Below are positions 27,143 to 36,127 of a stretch of DNA of 39,089 nt, one piece after another. Below the pieces are notes generated by a model. The model did no database searches and was not told where the DNA came from. It saw only the letters and a program-made list of their open reading frames with translations. Made by a program: the position numbers and the translations under genes. Numbering within the stretch: position 1 is the first letter of the stretch; each line of letters opens with the position of its first letter. This DNA comes from Balneolales bacterium (lineage in GTDB: Bacteria; Bacteroidota; Rhodothermia; Balneolales; Natronogracilivirgulaceae), in NCBI GenBank assembly GCA_007132975.1, contig SLNO01000150.1, positions 1-39,089 on the forward strand, written 5' to 3'.

Positions 27143-29992
27143 TCACTCACCATCGTTCAGATAGTTGGCTACCACCCCCAGCAGATCCTGCTTTTTATAT
27201 GGCTTGGACATGTAGTCCGAAAAACCCTGGGAAAGGTAGTAATCGGCGTCTCCGCGCAGTGCATGCGCGGTCAGGGCAATGACCGGTACAGAACGGAATG
27301 ACGGATTTATACGGATGGATTTGAGCGTCTTAACCCCGTCCATTCCTGATCCAAGGCTGATATCCAGAAGTATCAGGTCAAATTGTGCTTTCCCGATCTG
27401 GTCCATCGCTTTCTCCCCGGAATCCACGATAACAACATCATACAGCGCCCCCAAGTAGACCCTGGCGACCTCTGAACTGTCGAAATCGTCTTCCACGACC
27501 AGAATGCGCGGTATATTCTCTGATTTTTTCCTTTGTGGCTGGTGGATTTTCAGGTTGGGCTGCTCCCGAACCGGCCCGTCCGACGACTTCAGAGGAATAC
27601 GCAGTGTGAAAGTGGAACCTTCGCCCTTTTTACTTTGCACAGAGATGGAGCCGCCCAGTATCTTGGCCAGTTTGCGGCTGATGGTCAAACCAAGACCTGT
27701 TCCCTCATATTTACGAGAGTAGCCGGAGCTTTCCTGCTGGAATTCGTCAAATACCCGTGGCAGGAACTCTGTGGAAATCCCGATACCCGTATCCCTCACA
27801 TTTATCAGCACCCACTCATCGAGAAGATCCCGGTCTGTGGTTACAGAAACTTCCACAAACCCGACATCGGTGTACTTGATGGCATTGGAAAGCAGATTGT
27901 AGAGGATACGGCCGAAAAGCTGGCGGTCCACATCCACAAACAATTCCTCCATCGAGTCCCTGACCTCAAGGCCCAGATCCTTGTGCCTGGCCGCACGCGA
28001 ATGCAAGCTTACGTTGCGCCTGACTTCTTCGATGATGTTGGTCCGTTCGGGTTGCACCCTTACCTTGTCTGCTTCCAGCTTGACGAGATCAAGCACCGAT
28101 TCGATCGTCTCCATGAGCCGCTGTCCGCTGGCCGATATGCGAGAGGCCATATCCCGGGATTCTCCCTCCGGCAGCTCCGACTCCAGGATGGTGGAAAAAC
28201 CCAGAATCCCCGTTAATGGCGTGCGCATCTCATGGCTCATGTTGGCCAAAAGCGCGGTTTTGACCCGGCTCATGGCCTCGGCCGTCTCCTTGGCACGGAT
28301 CAGTTCCTCCTGGAACCGTTTGCGATCGGATATATCCCGCGAGTTCATGACCACACCGGCTATGGCCGATTCATTCGTCAGGTTGGTGCCGACGGATTCC
28401 AGGTCGATCCATTGCCCGTTCTTGTGCTTGAAGCGGCATTCCAACACCATTTCCTCATCTGAGTGCTCAAGCATCTTGCGGAAAATGCTGCGAGACTCAA
28501 CGATATCCTCAGTGTGGATGAAATCAAATGCCGATTTGCCCCGCAACTCATCTTCATGGTATCCGAGGGTCTTCTTGACAGACGGGGCTACGTATACAAA
28601 GTTCCCATCGCGATCAAGTATGGTGATCACATCTGAACTTTTCTGGATAAGGGTCCGGAACCGTTTCTCGTTGCTGCGGAGCAGTTCTTCTGCGCGCTTC
28701 CTGACTATATAGGCCGATACCAGCTCCACCATGAGCGACAGCGAATGGATCTCCAGCTCCTGAAACCTGTCTCTGCCTTGCGGCCAGAATATGCTAACGG
28801 CACCAAGATAACCGGTTTCCCTTGACTGGAACGGAAAAATGGCCAGGGCGCCAACACCTTGTTCCAGCATAGTATTCCGCTCAACGGCAGCCACTTCAGG
28901 CAGCATTCCGACCTTCGGGTACAAAAGCGGCTCTCCGGCGGCAACTTCATCCTTCCACCATATCCCGCACATTTGGGAGCAGGTCCCATTGTTTTCACCG
29001 GAAAGATTTTCATCAGCGGACACCCAAGAGATTCGCTCCTCCCTGCAATCGGCGCTGTTATTGCCGGATGGATACATGCACAGGCACGCCCTTGAGGCCT
29101 GCACCGACTCCGCCATCATTCCAAGGATAGCGGAGATGTCGGGCGCCATCTCCTGCATGAGCCGGCCACGTATACCGTTGATTACATTTTCGAACTCCTT
29201 GCGGATCTGGGTAGTGAGAGCGTGCTTACGCTCCCTGCGCATATCACGCAATACGGCAACAATTCCGAACGGTCTGGCGTTATGGTCACGAATGGCCGCA
29301 AGCGAACCGTTGACCGGGATCGGCCCGCCGTCCTTTCCCGCAATCAGACAGTCTTCCGGCAGGTACCAGCGCTCCGACTGCCCCATAAGCTCTTCCCCGG
29401 GCCAATCCACAGGAAGATACCCCTGCTCGCTGACCAGTTGGATCACCTCTTTCAGATTGCTGCCCGGTAGCTCACCGGCATCTGCCCCTAAAAGCGTTTC
29501 GGCAATCTGATTGGCATAGGTAATGACAAGGTCCCGGTTGGTGGCAATCACCGCATCGCCGATATTCTGCAGTGTTATGGATAACAGCCGCTCGCTTCTG
29601 TTGACCTCAAGCTGCTTTTCATGTTTATACAGCGCCGTCTCTATGGCCGAGCGGATCTCGTTTTCACTGAACGGTTTGTGGATGTACCCGAACGGCCCGG
29701 TTGCCTTTGCACGGTCAATGGTGTGCTGATCGGAATGTGCTGTTACATAGACGATCGGGATGATCTGCTCTTTGAGGATGGTCTCAGCCGCTTCGATACC
29801 GTCCGGCTTCTTGCCAAGATGGATGTCCATCAGGATAAGGTCCGGCTTCTCCTCCAAAGCAATACGTATGGCGTCGGCCGCATTTCCTGCCGGACCGACA
29901 GCCGCATAATTCATGCGCTCGAGGCCCGCACAGATACTATGGGCCACTATCATCTCATCTTCTACTACCAGAATTCTCTTTTTGTCTGGCAT
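27143..29992 (-). CDS. Hybrid sensor histidine kinase (REC-PAS-GAF-PAS-HisKA-HATPase-REC)
   Basis: A 949-residue soluble signalling protein without membrane helices. The N-terminal receiver (5-120) has E11, D12 and the phospho-acceptor D56, then T and K in VTAH and HKPF. A PAS domain (about 132-250), a GAF-like domain (about 260-440, with several cysteines in the CSQMCGIWW region), and a second PAS (about 445-570) follow. The kinase core has H587 in NMSHEMRTPL, an N-box NLLSNAIKY, and G-boxes DTGIGI and GTGLGLTIS. A C-terminal receiver ends the protein, with D877 in LLLDISLG. The N-terminal receiver means it can take phosphate from another kinase. It is divergent from a SpoIIE-type phosphatase across 202 bp, so both may work in one stress or environmental pathway; the signal is unknown. 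Confidence 0.92.
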   Translation of the reverse strand: MPDKKRILVVEDEMIVAHSICAGLERMNYAAVGPAGNAADAIRIALEEKPDLILMDIHLGKKPDGIEAAETILKEQIIPIVYVTAHSDQHTIDRAKATGPFGYIHKPFSENEIRSAIETALYKHEKQLEVNRSERLLSITLQNIGDAVIATNRDLVITYANQIAETLLGADAGELPGSNLKEVIQLVSEQGYLPVDWPGEELMGQSERWYLPEDCLIAGKDGGPIPVNGSLAAIRDHNARPFGIVAVLRDMRRERKHALTTQIRKEFENVINGIRGRLMQEMAPDISAILGMMAESVQASRACLCMYPSGNNSADCREERISWVSADENLSGENNGTCSQMCGIWWKDEVAAGEPLLYPKVGMLPEVAAVERNTMLEQGVGALAIFPFQSRETGYLGAVSIFWPQGRDRFQELEIHSLSLMVELVSAYIVRKRAEELLRSNEKRFRTLIQKSSDVITILDRDGNFVYVAPSVKKTLGYHEDELRGKSAFDFIHTEDIVESRSIFRKMLEHSDEEMVLECRFKHKNGQWIDLESVGTNLTNESAIAGVVMNSRDISDRKRFQEELIRAKETAEAMSRVKTALLANMSHEMRTPLTGILGFSTILESELPEGESRDMASRISASGQRLMETIESVLDLVKLEADKVRVQPERTNIIEEVRRNVSLHSRAARHKDLGLEVRDSMEELFVDVDRQLFGRILYNLLSNAIKYTDVGFVEVSVTTDRDLLDEWVLINVRDTGIGISTEFLPRVFDEFQQESSGYSRKYEGTGLGLTISRKLAKILGGSISVQSKKGEGSTFTLRIPLKSSDGPVREQPNLKIHQPQRKKSENIPRILVVEDDFDSSEVARVYLGALYDVVIVDSGEKAMDQIGKAQFDLILLDISLGSGMDGVKTLKSIRINPSFRSVPVIALTAHALRGDADYYLSQGFSDYMSKPYKKQDLLGVVANYLNDGE

Positions 29993-30194
29993 GGACTTGT
30001 CGGAATGGGAAATTATATATATTGTAAATAGGTATTAGCGGGCAATATACGCCATTTTGCAAAACCCTGAAATCATATTTGAAACATGGCGTCAATTGGC
30101 CCGTATTGTTGCATCAGTTCCTGTCTCCAGCCACAATGCTGCTGAACATTCGCCGAAGCATCCATTTGCTGATATTTGCTGCTAAACCAGCCTT

Positions 30195-32666
30195 TTGAAC
30201 GTGGGAAATTCACCTCTGAAATACACCTGGCTTATCGTCCCGGCACTTGTCGGATTGCTGCTGTTCCTGCTGCTGATGCCCTGGTCGCATCCACCGGCAG
30301 AACTGCCCGAACCCGCCGAACGGGAGATGGTTATTGCGAATTCCCGACAGTTCCTGGAGCAATCCGGATTCGATCCAGCCGCGCTTGAGCCGTTTATCGT
30401 GTTTCGCACCAACGATGCCCTGCTGAAGCGCCAGGTCGCCTATTTTGGAAAGAGGAAACTGTCAGATTTCATCCGCAACGGGTTCCTGAGGTTCATCCCC
30501 TCCTACTATTGGCAGGTCACCTGGATTGATACAGCCGAACATGAGGATGTGACCATCACCATGGAGAGCTACCGGCAGCCACTCGGTGTCACGGTTTTTC
30601 GCACGGTGCACTCCCCTGACGGGGCCGTAATCTCATCTGAAATGAATGATCGGAGCGGAACCGGTTACCGCCGGCCGGACTCCCATCCACCCGTTTCAAT
30701 CCCCGATGTGCCTGAGTATCAAGACCTCAGACCGGCACTCAAAGGCACGGTCTGGGATAATTACTTGATGCGGGTGGACTCGGTCTATCGCTCGGAGCAG
30801 CACGGGGAGCGCCTCATCAACGCCGTACTGGTTCCGGAAGCCGAAATTTTCGAACACCTGCCCCGGGTGACGGTGCGTCTCAACCCCCATGGACACCTGC
30901 AGGAGATCCGACAGGTGGTTTTCATTGGCGGCCAGCCCGTAACCGAATCGGAATCGACCGGTGACTTCGCCCGGGTCATCTTTTTCATCATCGCCCTGCT
31001 GCTGCTCATCACCCTGTTTGTGCGGCGCATTTTCCACCGTCTGGTGGATATGCGCACCGCCACCATCTATGGTGCCTTTGCTGCTATCCTCCTGGCACTG
31101 CACATGATCCAGATGCTCTTCCAGAGTGCCGCGTTCACCCTGATCGATCAGCAGCTGCTGCAGATCGTCGCACTGGTACTCATCATCATTGTGGTTTCCG
31201 TTATTTTCGGAATTTTCGTTTTCATGCTCAGCGGTCTCGGGGAATCGCTTAGCCGTGAAGTTTGGCCGGAAAAGATCAACACCCTGACCATGCTCCGGCT
31301 CGGATATCTGTACAGCAGCTCCCTTGGCAACGCAGTAGCCGCAGGAATACTGGGTGCCTTCGTCTTGCTGGGACTTGCGGCACTGATGTACACGCTTTCA
31401 GACCACAGCTACCTGAGCCTGCTTGATGACCAGATGTTCTATGCCGACAGCTACCTCTTCCCCTTCTGGCAGATAATCGTCCGGAACCTCTTCTGGACAA
31501 TCATAATTGCAACCGGAATTTTTGGCTGTTTCCTGGCATGGGTTCGTATTAACCGCAAAAACAAGTTGCTGCTGGTGGTGAGCGGTGGGCTTGCCTTCAC
31601 CATTCTCTCCTCTCATCAGGTCATCACTCCCGATTCTCTGGTGATTTTCGCGTTCTGGCTCGTCCCGGGTATGGCTGCCGCCTGGTTTTTCCTGCGACAG
31701 GATCTGCTTGCCCAGATCGTGGCCATTTTCGTGTTCCTGGTTGTCTGGAGCACGGTGGACGGAAGGATGGTGGCCGGGTCGCCGGATGCCCTGCTCTCAT
31801 GGTCGTTCCTTGGGGTTTCCGGTCTGTTTCTTGCCGGCGGGATCGTCCTGGCAAATTATGGGAAAAAATACGGCCACCTGCCGGAACTCACCCCTCCCTA
31901 CATCCTTGAAATTGCGCGGGAACAGCGTGTGGAACGCGAACTGGAAATCGCGCACCAGGTCCACCAGTCTTTTCTGCCGGTCAACCTGCCCAAACTGGAC
32001 GGTATGGAGGTGGCGGCCAGTTGCCATCCCGCATTTGACGTCGGTGGTGATTACTATGATGTTATTCCAGTGGATGATCACCGGATGGCTTTTGTGATCG
32101 GCGATGTAAGCGGCAAAGGGATCCAGGCCGCTTTCTTCATGACCATGGTCAAGGGCATTTTCCAGAGCCTGGTCAAAGAAATTCCGGAACCGGTACCGCT
32201 GCTGACCCGGATGAACCGCCTGTTTTACGACAATGCCCGGCGGGGAAGTTTCATTTCCATCTGCTATGGACTTCTGGATGTACGTGACGGCTCGCTTAAA
32301 TACGTCCGGGCCGGACACAATCCCGCCATCCTGATGAACCATCGCGACCAAAAAGCAGAGATGCTGCGGTCCAACGGACTGGCTATCGGCCTTACCCGCA
32401 CAGACGATTTTGAGCGAAGTCTCTCGGAGGTATCACTAACCATGTCGCCAAAAGATATGCTTGTCTTTTATACTGACGGCGTGACGGAGGCGACAAGCCC
32501 GTCGGGACAGATGTACGGGGAGGAACGGCTCATCTCAGAAATCGCCCGTCAGCAGGGGCTTTCAGCGGAACAAGTGCTGGAACAACTCACAGCTTCAATG
32601 AAGCGCTTCACCTCATCCACCCCGCTGAATGACGACATGACCATGGTCGTGGTTCGAAAATTATGA
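30195..32666 (+). CDS. Membrane-bound SpoIIE/PP2C-type serine phosphatase
   Basis: An 823-residue protein: one N-terminal helix (about 11-29), a periplasmic domain of about 230 residues, seven or more helices (about 258-555), then a cytoplasmic SpoIIE-like PP2C domain (about 585-823). The phosphatase motifs are present: FDVGGDYYDV with metal-binding D619, IGDVSGKGIQAAFFM, YVRAGHNPAIL, FYTDGVTEA and a final NDDMTMVVV. RsbU-type enzymes of this kind remove phosphate from anti-anti-sigma factors in partner switching, but no such factor or kinase is in the window. No ATG fits: the frame is closed at 30183, so the start is TTG at 30195 or GTG at 30201, and no Shine-Dalgarno is visible. It ends 9 bp before the convergent fasciclin gene stop. 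Confidence 0.87.
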   Translation: MNVGNSPLKYTWLIVPALVGLLLFLLLMPWSHPPAELPEPAEREMVIANSRQFLEQSGFDPAALEPFIVFRTNDALLKRQVAYFGKRKLSDFIRNGFLRFIPSYYWQVTWIDTAEHEDVTITMESYRQPLGVTVFRTVHSPDGAVISSEMNDRSGTGYRRPDSHPPVSIPDVPEYQDLRPALKGTVWDNYLMRVDSVYRSEQHGERLINAVLVPEAEIFEHLPRVTVRLNPHGHLQEIRQVVFIGGQPVTESESTGDFARVIFFIIALLLLITLFVRRIFHRLVDMRTATIYGAFAAILLALHMIQMLFQSAAFTLIDQQLLQIVALVLIIIVVSVIFGIFVFMLSGLGESLSREVWPEKINTLTMLRLGYLYSSSLGNAVAAGILGAFVLLGLAALMYTLSDHSYLSLLDDQMFYADSYLFPFWQIIVRNLFWTIIIATGIFGCFLAWVRINRKNKLLLVVSGGLAFTILSSHQVITPDSLVIFAFWLVPGMAAAWFFLRQDLLAQIVAIFVFLVVWSTVDGRMVAGSPDALLSWSFLGVSGLFLAGGIVLANYGKKYGHLPELTPPYILEIAREQRVERELEIAHQVHQSFLPVNLPKLDGMEVAASCHPAFDVGGDYYDVIPVDDHRMAFVIGDVSGKGIQAAFFMTMVKGIFQSLVKEIPEPVPLLTRMNRLFYDNARRGSFISICYGLLDVRDGSLKYVRAGHNPAILMNHRDQKAEMLRSNGLAIGLTRTDDFERSLSEVSLTMSPKDMLVFYTDGVTEATSPSGQMYGEERLISEIARQQGLSAEQVLEQLTASMKRFTSSTPLNDDMTMVVVRKL

Positions 32667-32675
32667 CGCGCAGGG

Positions 32676-33188
32676 TCAGGGGATAAGTACTGTGTCGATG
32701 GCATGGATCGCGCCGTTAGTCGCCACTACATCCGCTGCGACCAGCATGGCCTCACCGATAAATATTCCATCCTCGCTTTGCTGGACCTCAAACACGGCAC
32801 CCTGATGGGTGGGCATGTTATCGACGTTGGAGAGCTGCTCGGCAAGCATGGTTCCCGAACTTATGTGGGCCCGCAGGATATCCCTCAACTCATCGGGATT
32901 TTCGAGCAGGCCTTCCATCACGCCGTCCGGGAGTTGATTGAATGCCTCATTGGTAGGCGCGAAAATGGTGAAAGGTCCTTCTTCCCGCAATTTTTCCTCA
33001 AGCCCGGTTTCCACAACGAGTGTGTGGAAATAGGTAATCTGGGCAAACTGTGAAGCGGATTCCACCAAATCCATTCCTGTTTCCATTTGCGCCCTGGCAG
33101 CCGGACTTACAAACAATGCCAACAGCGTTACTACTGCTGTTTTACGCACTATTCCTGATATGGATGTGTTTCTCTGATGCCTTTTCAT
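32676..33188 (-). CDS. Fasciclin (FAS1) domain secreted protein
   Basis: A 170-residue exported protein with one FAS1 domain. After a basic start and a hydrophobic segment (cleavage near ARA) come the FAS1 landmarks: a 'TYFHTLVVETGLEEKL' helix, FTIFAPTNEAF (H1-like block), LRDILRAHISSG, and the last strand AADVVATNGAIHAIDTVLIP (H2-like block). FAS1 proteins act in adhesion or at the cell surface; the specific role here is unknown. The start at 33188 is set by a strong GGAGG 6 nt upstream; ATGs at 33251 and 33209 have no such site. It converges on the phosphatase gene and is divergent from the dehydrogenase gene. Confidence 0.9.
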   Translation of the reverse strand: MKRHQRNTSISGIVRKTAVVTLLALFVSPAARAQMETGMDLVESASQFAQITYFHTLVVETGLEEKLREEGPFTIFAPTNEAFNQLPDGVMEGLLENPDELRDILRAHISSGTMLAEQLSNVDNMPTHQGAVFEVQQSEDGIFIGEAMLVAADVVATNGAIHAIDTVLIP

Positions 33189-33392
33189 GGTGCCTCCATT
33201 TTTGTTCATAGTATCTGTTATAATCAACATTGCACATGCCGTAGCGTTCAAATCCGTAGCAATTTGACCAGTTTTTATACTTTTTTACACACATGGGGCA
33301 ATGTGAAGCCGTCTAAAGGGTGATGAAGACCGGAATATTTGCTATTATACCGCCACGAAAATCCCCTGTAACAGCATAGCCAAAGTACATTT

Positions 33393-34397
33393 ATGCGCGA
33401 CATTGTCCTGATCAAAGGAGACGGCATCGGACCGGAAATCACGGATTCCGTAACAGAAATACTTGCAGCCGCCAAAGCGGATATCAACTGGATCCCGGCG
33501 CTCGCTGGCATGGAGGCCTACGAGAAATCGGGCAATCCGCTGCCGGATGAGACTGTGGAGCTCATCGACAAGCACAAAATAGCCCTCAAGGGCCCGCTCA
33601 CCACTCCGGTCGGGAGCGGCTTCCGTTCCATCAATGTTGCCCTCAGGCAACGGTTTGATCTGTACAGCAATATCCGTCCGGCCCGCACCCTGCCCGGTGT
33701 GCCAACCCATTTCGGCAGCGTAGACATGGTCACCTTCCGGGAAAACACGCAGGGTATGTACATCGGTCGGGAACGCTGGGTGGATGAGGAGCAGAACCAG
33801 GCCGAATCCATCGCCATTGTAAGCCGCGATGCCAGCGAGCGGATCATCCGGGCCGCATTTGAGTACGCGATAAAACACGACCGCAAAAAGGTCACGCTCG
33901 TCCATAAGGCCAACATCCTGAAATACACGACCGGGCTGTTCCTGAAGGTCGGGCAGGAGGTGTCCAAGGACTATCCCGACATTGCATTCAACGATATGAT
34001 TGTGGACAATACCGCCATGCAGATGGTGATCCGTCCGGAGATTTTCGACATCATCGTGACCACCAACCTGTTTGGCGACATCCTCTCCGATCTGGCATCA
34101 GGTCTGGTGGGCGGGCTTGGGGTCACCGGATCGGCCAACATGGGCGACCAGCATGCCATGTTTGAAGCTGTCCACGGATCGGCGCCGGACATTGCCGGAC
34201 AAGGCAAGGCCAACCCAACGGCGCTGCTGCTCTCGGCGCTCATGATGCTCGAGCACATCGGCGAAACCGAAAAAGCGGAGATGATCCGCAAGGCACTGTA
34301 CCGGACCCTGCTGGACAAAAACGTCATCACGGGGGACCTTGGCGGCGACGGCAGCACCCGCATCTTCACCAAAGCCCTCATCGGCAACATGCGCTGA
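33393..34397 (+). CDS. NAD-type isocitrate/isopropylmalate dehydrogenase family enzyme
   Basis: A 334-residue beta-decarboxylating dehydrogenase. The substrate-binding region KGPLTTPVGSGFRSINVALRQ with a following RFDLYSNIRPAR matches NAD-dependent isocitrate dehydrogenases of the eukaryote-like type, rather than leuB, whose equivalent loop is longer. The block TFRENTQGMYIG, the metal site NLFGDILSDLASGL and the cofactor block HGSAPDIAGQGKANPTA follow; the Asp in PDIAG is the residue that favours NAD over NADP in this superfamily. Likely role: isocitrate to 2-oxoglutarate in the TCA cycle. It is not near other TCA or leucine genes, so isopropylmalate or homoisocitrate remains possible. Confidence 0.85.
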   Translation: MRDIVLIKGDGIGPEITDSVTEILAAAKADINWIPALAGMEAYEKSGNPLPDETVELIDKHKIALKGPLTTPVGSGFRSINVALRQRFDLYSNIRPARTLPGVPTHFGSVDMVTFRENTQGMYIGRERWVDEEQNQAESIAIVSRDASERIIRAAFEYAIKHDRKKVTLVHKANILKYTTGLFLKVGQEVSKDYPDIAFNDMIVDNTAMQMVIRPEIFDIIVTTNLFGDILSDLASGLVGGLGVTGSANMGDQHAMFEAVHGSAPDIAGQGKANPTALLLSALMMLEHIGETEKAEMIRKALYRTLLDKNVITGDLGGDGSTRIFTKALIGNMR

Positions 34398-34410
34398 GCT
34401 GTCGGTGCAG

Positions 34411-34520
34411 GCCGGAAAACCCGGCTCTAACAGACAACCGCATCCACCCGCTTTGCCCCCTCCGAACTGCTCGCGCGATGTTTTTATCCGGCACGGTTTC
34501 CCAAACCGACGGAGTGTGCC
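34411..34520. terminator. Hairpins between convergent dehydrogenase and YfcE-like genes
   Basis: GCCGG-AAAAC-CCGGC (34411-34425) follows the dehydrogenase stop by 13 nt. A second hairpin, CGGTTT-CCC-AAACCG (34494-34508) with outer GGCA/TGCC arms, lies just after the stop of the minus-strand phosphodiesterase gene. Neither has a clear T-run in the right place. Confidence 0.4.
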
Positions 34521-34525
34521 GTCCG

Positions 34526-35011
34526 TCACAGGGTATGGATGACGGCCTCGCGCGTCGATGTGTCAAAAACAGCCACGGTGGCACCGGCATCGAAGCCGTG
34601 CGCCGATCCCGGATTTAGCAGCCGCGTGGCGCCATGCATCTCATTGACCACCTGGTGCGTATGTCCGGCCACCACCAGGTCGTAGCTCCCGGACCGGACC
34701 AGCGCATCGGTGATGGCCGGCTGCGTGCCGTGGTACAGGGCAATGCGGCACCCGTCCACTTCCGTGCTGAAAAACTCATTGTGGATGGATTGGCCGTTTT
34801 CGCGGAATTTGCCCAGCAGCCTGAAATGGTCACCGTCGTTGTTGCCAAAAACCGCGTCCAGCTCATACCCCTTGAACAGCGGCACGGTGAACGGACTGCA
34901 GAAGTCGCCGGCGTGCAGGATCCGCCGCACATCCTCCTTGCGGAAAAGCGACACGGCCCTGGTGATGTTGCGGACATGGTCGTGCGTGTCAGAAATAATG
35001 CCAATCTTCAT
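34526..35011 (-). CDS. YfcE/MJ0936-family metallophosphodiesterase
   Basis: A 161-residue phosphodiesterase of the calcineurin-like superfamily, normal length for the YfcE group. Metal ligands are D8 and H10 (SDTHDH), D36 (GDFCSP), N58 (GNNDG), a His in YHGT, and GHTH near the C-terminus, followed by the usual NPGS block. The family cleaves phosphodiester bonds of small molecules in vitro; the natural substrate is unsettled. The start has GAGG 5 nt upstream. The gene follows the PanE gene by only 15 bp on the same strand, so they form an operon. Confidence 0.9.
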   Translation of the reverse strand: MKIGIISDTHDHVRNITRAVSLFRKEDVRRILHAGDFCSPFTVPLFKGYELDAVFGNNDGDHFRLLGKFRENGQSIHNEFFSTEVDGCRIALYHGTQPAITDALVRSGSYDLVVAGHTHQVVNEMHGATRLLNPGSAHGFDAGATVAVFDTSTREAVIHTL

Positions 35012-35026
35012 TGTTGCCTCGTAAAG

Positions 35027-35944
35027 TCACTCATTATCCTCCAGAAGCCGGTATAGCGCGAGGAGCGTCCGGTTCACGGGCACGGCCAGCTTGAAGGCCG
35101 CCGCTTTCCGGACAATATATCCGCAGAAAGCGTCATATTCCAGCGGTTTTCCCTTCTCATGGTCCTGCTGGGTGGATGTGCGGAACGCCCCGAAAGCGCG
35201 TGTCTCTTCGATCACGGCGGCCCCGTCCTTGTCGGTGATGCGCACTCCCTGGGCGCCCGCCACCGCCTGCATCTCGTAGAACAGCTGCCATGCGATGCCA
35301 TAGGCGTCCTCATCCTCGAAAATCCGGTCGGTAGTGGCCCCGGTGATCCCCGTCAACATGTTGAAAATCGCGTTCCAGAGAAACTTGAGCCAGGCATCCC
35401 TGCGGATGTCACCGCTCACTTCCACCTTGATGCCGGCGTGTTCCATCATTTTCTGGAGCTGCAATACCCGGTTGGATGGGGTTCCGTCCTCTTCCCCGAA
35501 AACCACGCTCGAAAGGCCGCGGTAGTCGATAACCCCGGGCGCGGTCAGTTCTGCCCCGATCTTGCAGAAGCCGCGGATCACGTTGCTGCTGCCGAACTCC
35601 TCGCCTAGCAGCTCGTAGTTTTCAAGGCCGTTCTGGATGGTCAGGATCTGGGTGTGCGGGGCTGCGACCGGCCTGATCAGCCGGATCGCCTCCGGCGTGT
35701 CGTAGGACTTGACCGCCATGATGACCAGATCCGGCGGCTGCGATAATGCAGAAGGGTCCTCAACGGCTTGCACTGGATGCAGGTGAATATCCGCCTTGCC
35801 GGTTATCCGGAACCCGCGGCGCTGCAACGCCACCAGATGCGCACCCCGGGCGACAAATGTCACATCCAGCCCATTGATGCGGGCCAGGTGGACCCCGTAA
35901 TATCCACCCACGGCTCCGCTCCCCATAATCAGAATCTGCTGCAT
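35027..35944 (-). CDS. panE: 2-dehydropantoate 2-reductase (ketopantoate reductase)
   Basis: A 305-residue NADPH-dependent reductase that makes pantoate for pantothenate and coenzyme A. The nucleotide-binding motif GSGAVGGYYG is at 8-17, the catalytic Lys in AVKSYDT, IQNGLEN follows, and the C-terminal helical domain has KFLWNAIFNMLTGIT and the STQQDHEKGKPLEYDAF block that closes over the substrate. The start at 35944 is chosen because the Rossmann motif follows directly; the frame is open to 36058 but the added 38 residues are atypical and would run into the dyad element at 36022. It is the first gene of a two-gene operon with the YfcE-like gene. ApbA/PanE paralogues with other keto-acid substrates exist. 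Confidence 0.87.
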   Translation of the reverse strand: MQQILIMGSGAVGGYYGVHLARINGLDVTFVARGAHLVALQRRGFRITGKADIHLHPVQAVEDPSALSQPPDLVIMAVKSYDTPEAIRLIRPVAAPHTQILTIQNGLENYELLGEEFGSSNVIRGFCKIGAELTAPGVIDYRGLSSVVFGEEDGTPSNRVLQLQKMMEHAGIKVEVSGDIRRDAWLKFLWNAIFNMLTGITGATTDRIFEDEDAYGIAWQLFYEMQAVAGAQGVRITDKDGAAVIEETRAFGAFRTSTQQDHEKGKPLEYDAFCGYIVRKAAAFKLAVPVNRTLLALYRLLEDNE

Positions 35945-36021
35945 AAGATTTTTTTTCGATTGCTTTTGTATCTTATCTGCTGATGATACACAGCTTTCCT
36001 CTAAACATAAAATCGAACGAT

Positions 36022-36092
36022 ATGAAATGTCCATGACCAGGCACAGCCCCGGACACACAGTAACATGATCAAAATCGTCATGGACATTCTAT
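36022..36092 (+). promoter_or_regulatory. Dyad element, copy 3 (upstream of the TPR gene)
   Basis: This 71-bp copy begins ATGAAATGTCCATGACC and ends CGTCATGGACATTCTAT, like the two copies before asmA. The arms AATGTCCATGAC (36026-36037) and GTCATGGACATT (36077-36088) are perfect. The inner spacer is 39 nt instead of 34 and has diverged, except for ACATGATCAAAA next to the right arm. It points toward the TPR gene and ends 31 nt before its ATG. The nested TGACCG/CGGTCA dyad of copies 1 and 2 is not kept. Confidence 0.75.
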
Positions 36093-36127
36093 ATATCCTT
36101 ATCAATCAAAAAAGTATAAACCTATGA
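36065..36127 (+). CDS. Possible 20-residue leader ORF overlapping the TPR gene start
   Basis: This ORF encodes MIKIVMDILYILINQKSINL and its TGA overlaps the ATG of the TPR gene (ATGA). It matches the second half of the leader ORFs before asmA (MIKNVMDIL...). The longer MSMT frame is broken here because the spacer differs by 5 nt. Coding is unproven. Confidence 0.22.
   Translation: MIKIVMDILYILINQKSINL

Noticed and set aside
35945..36058. N-terminal extension of panE
   Set aside because: The Rossmann motif begins right after the ATG at 35944, and the extension would overlap the dyad element.
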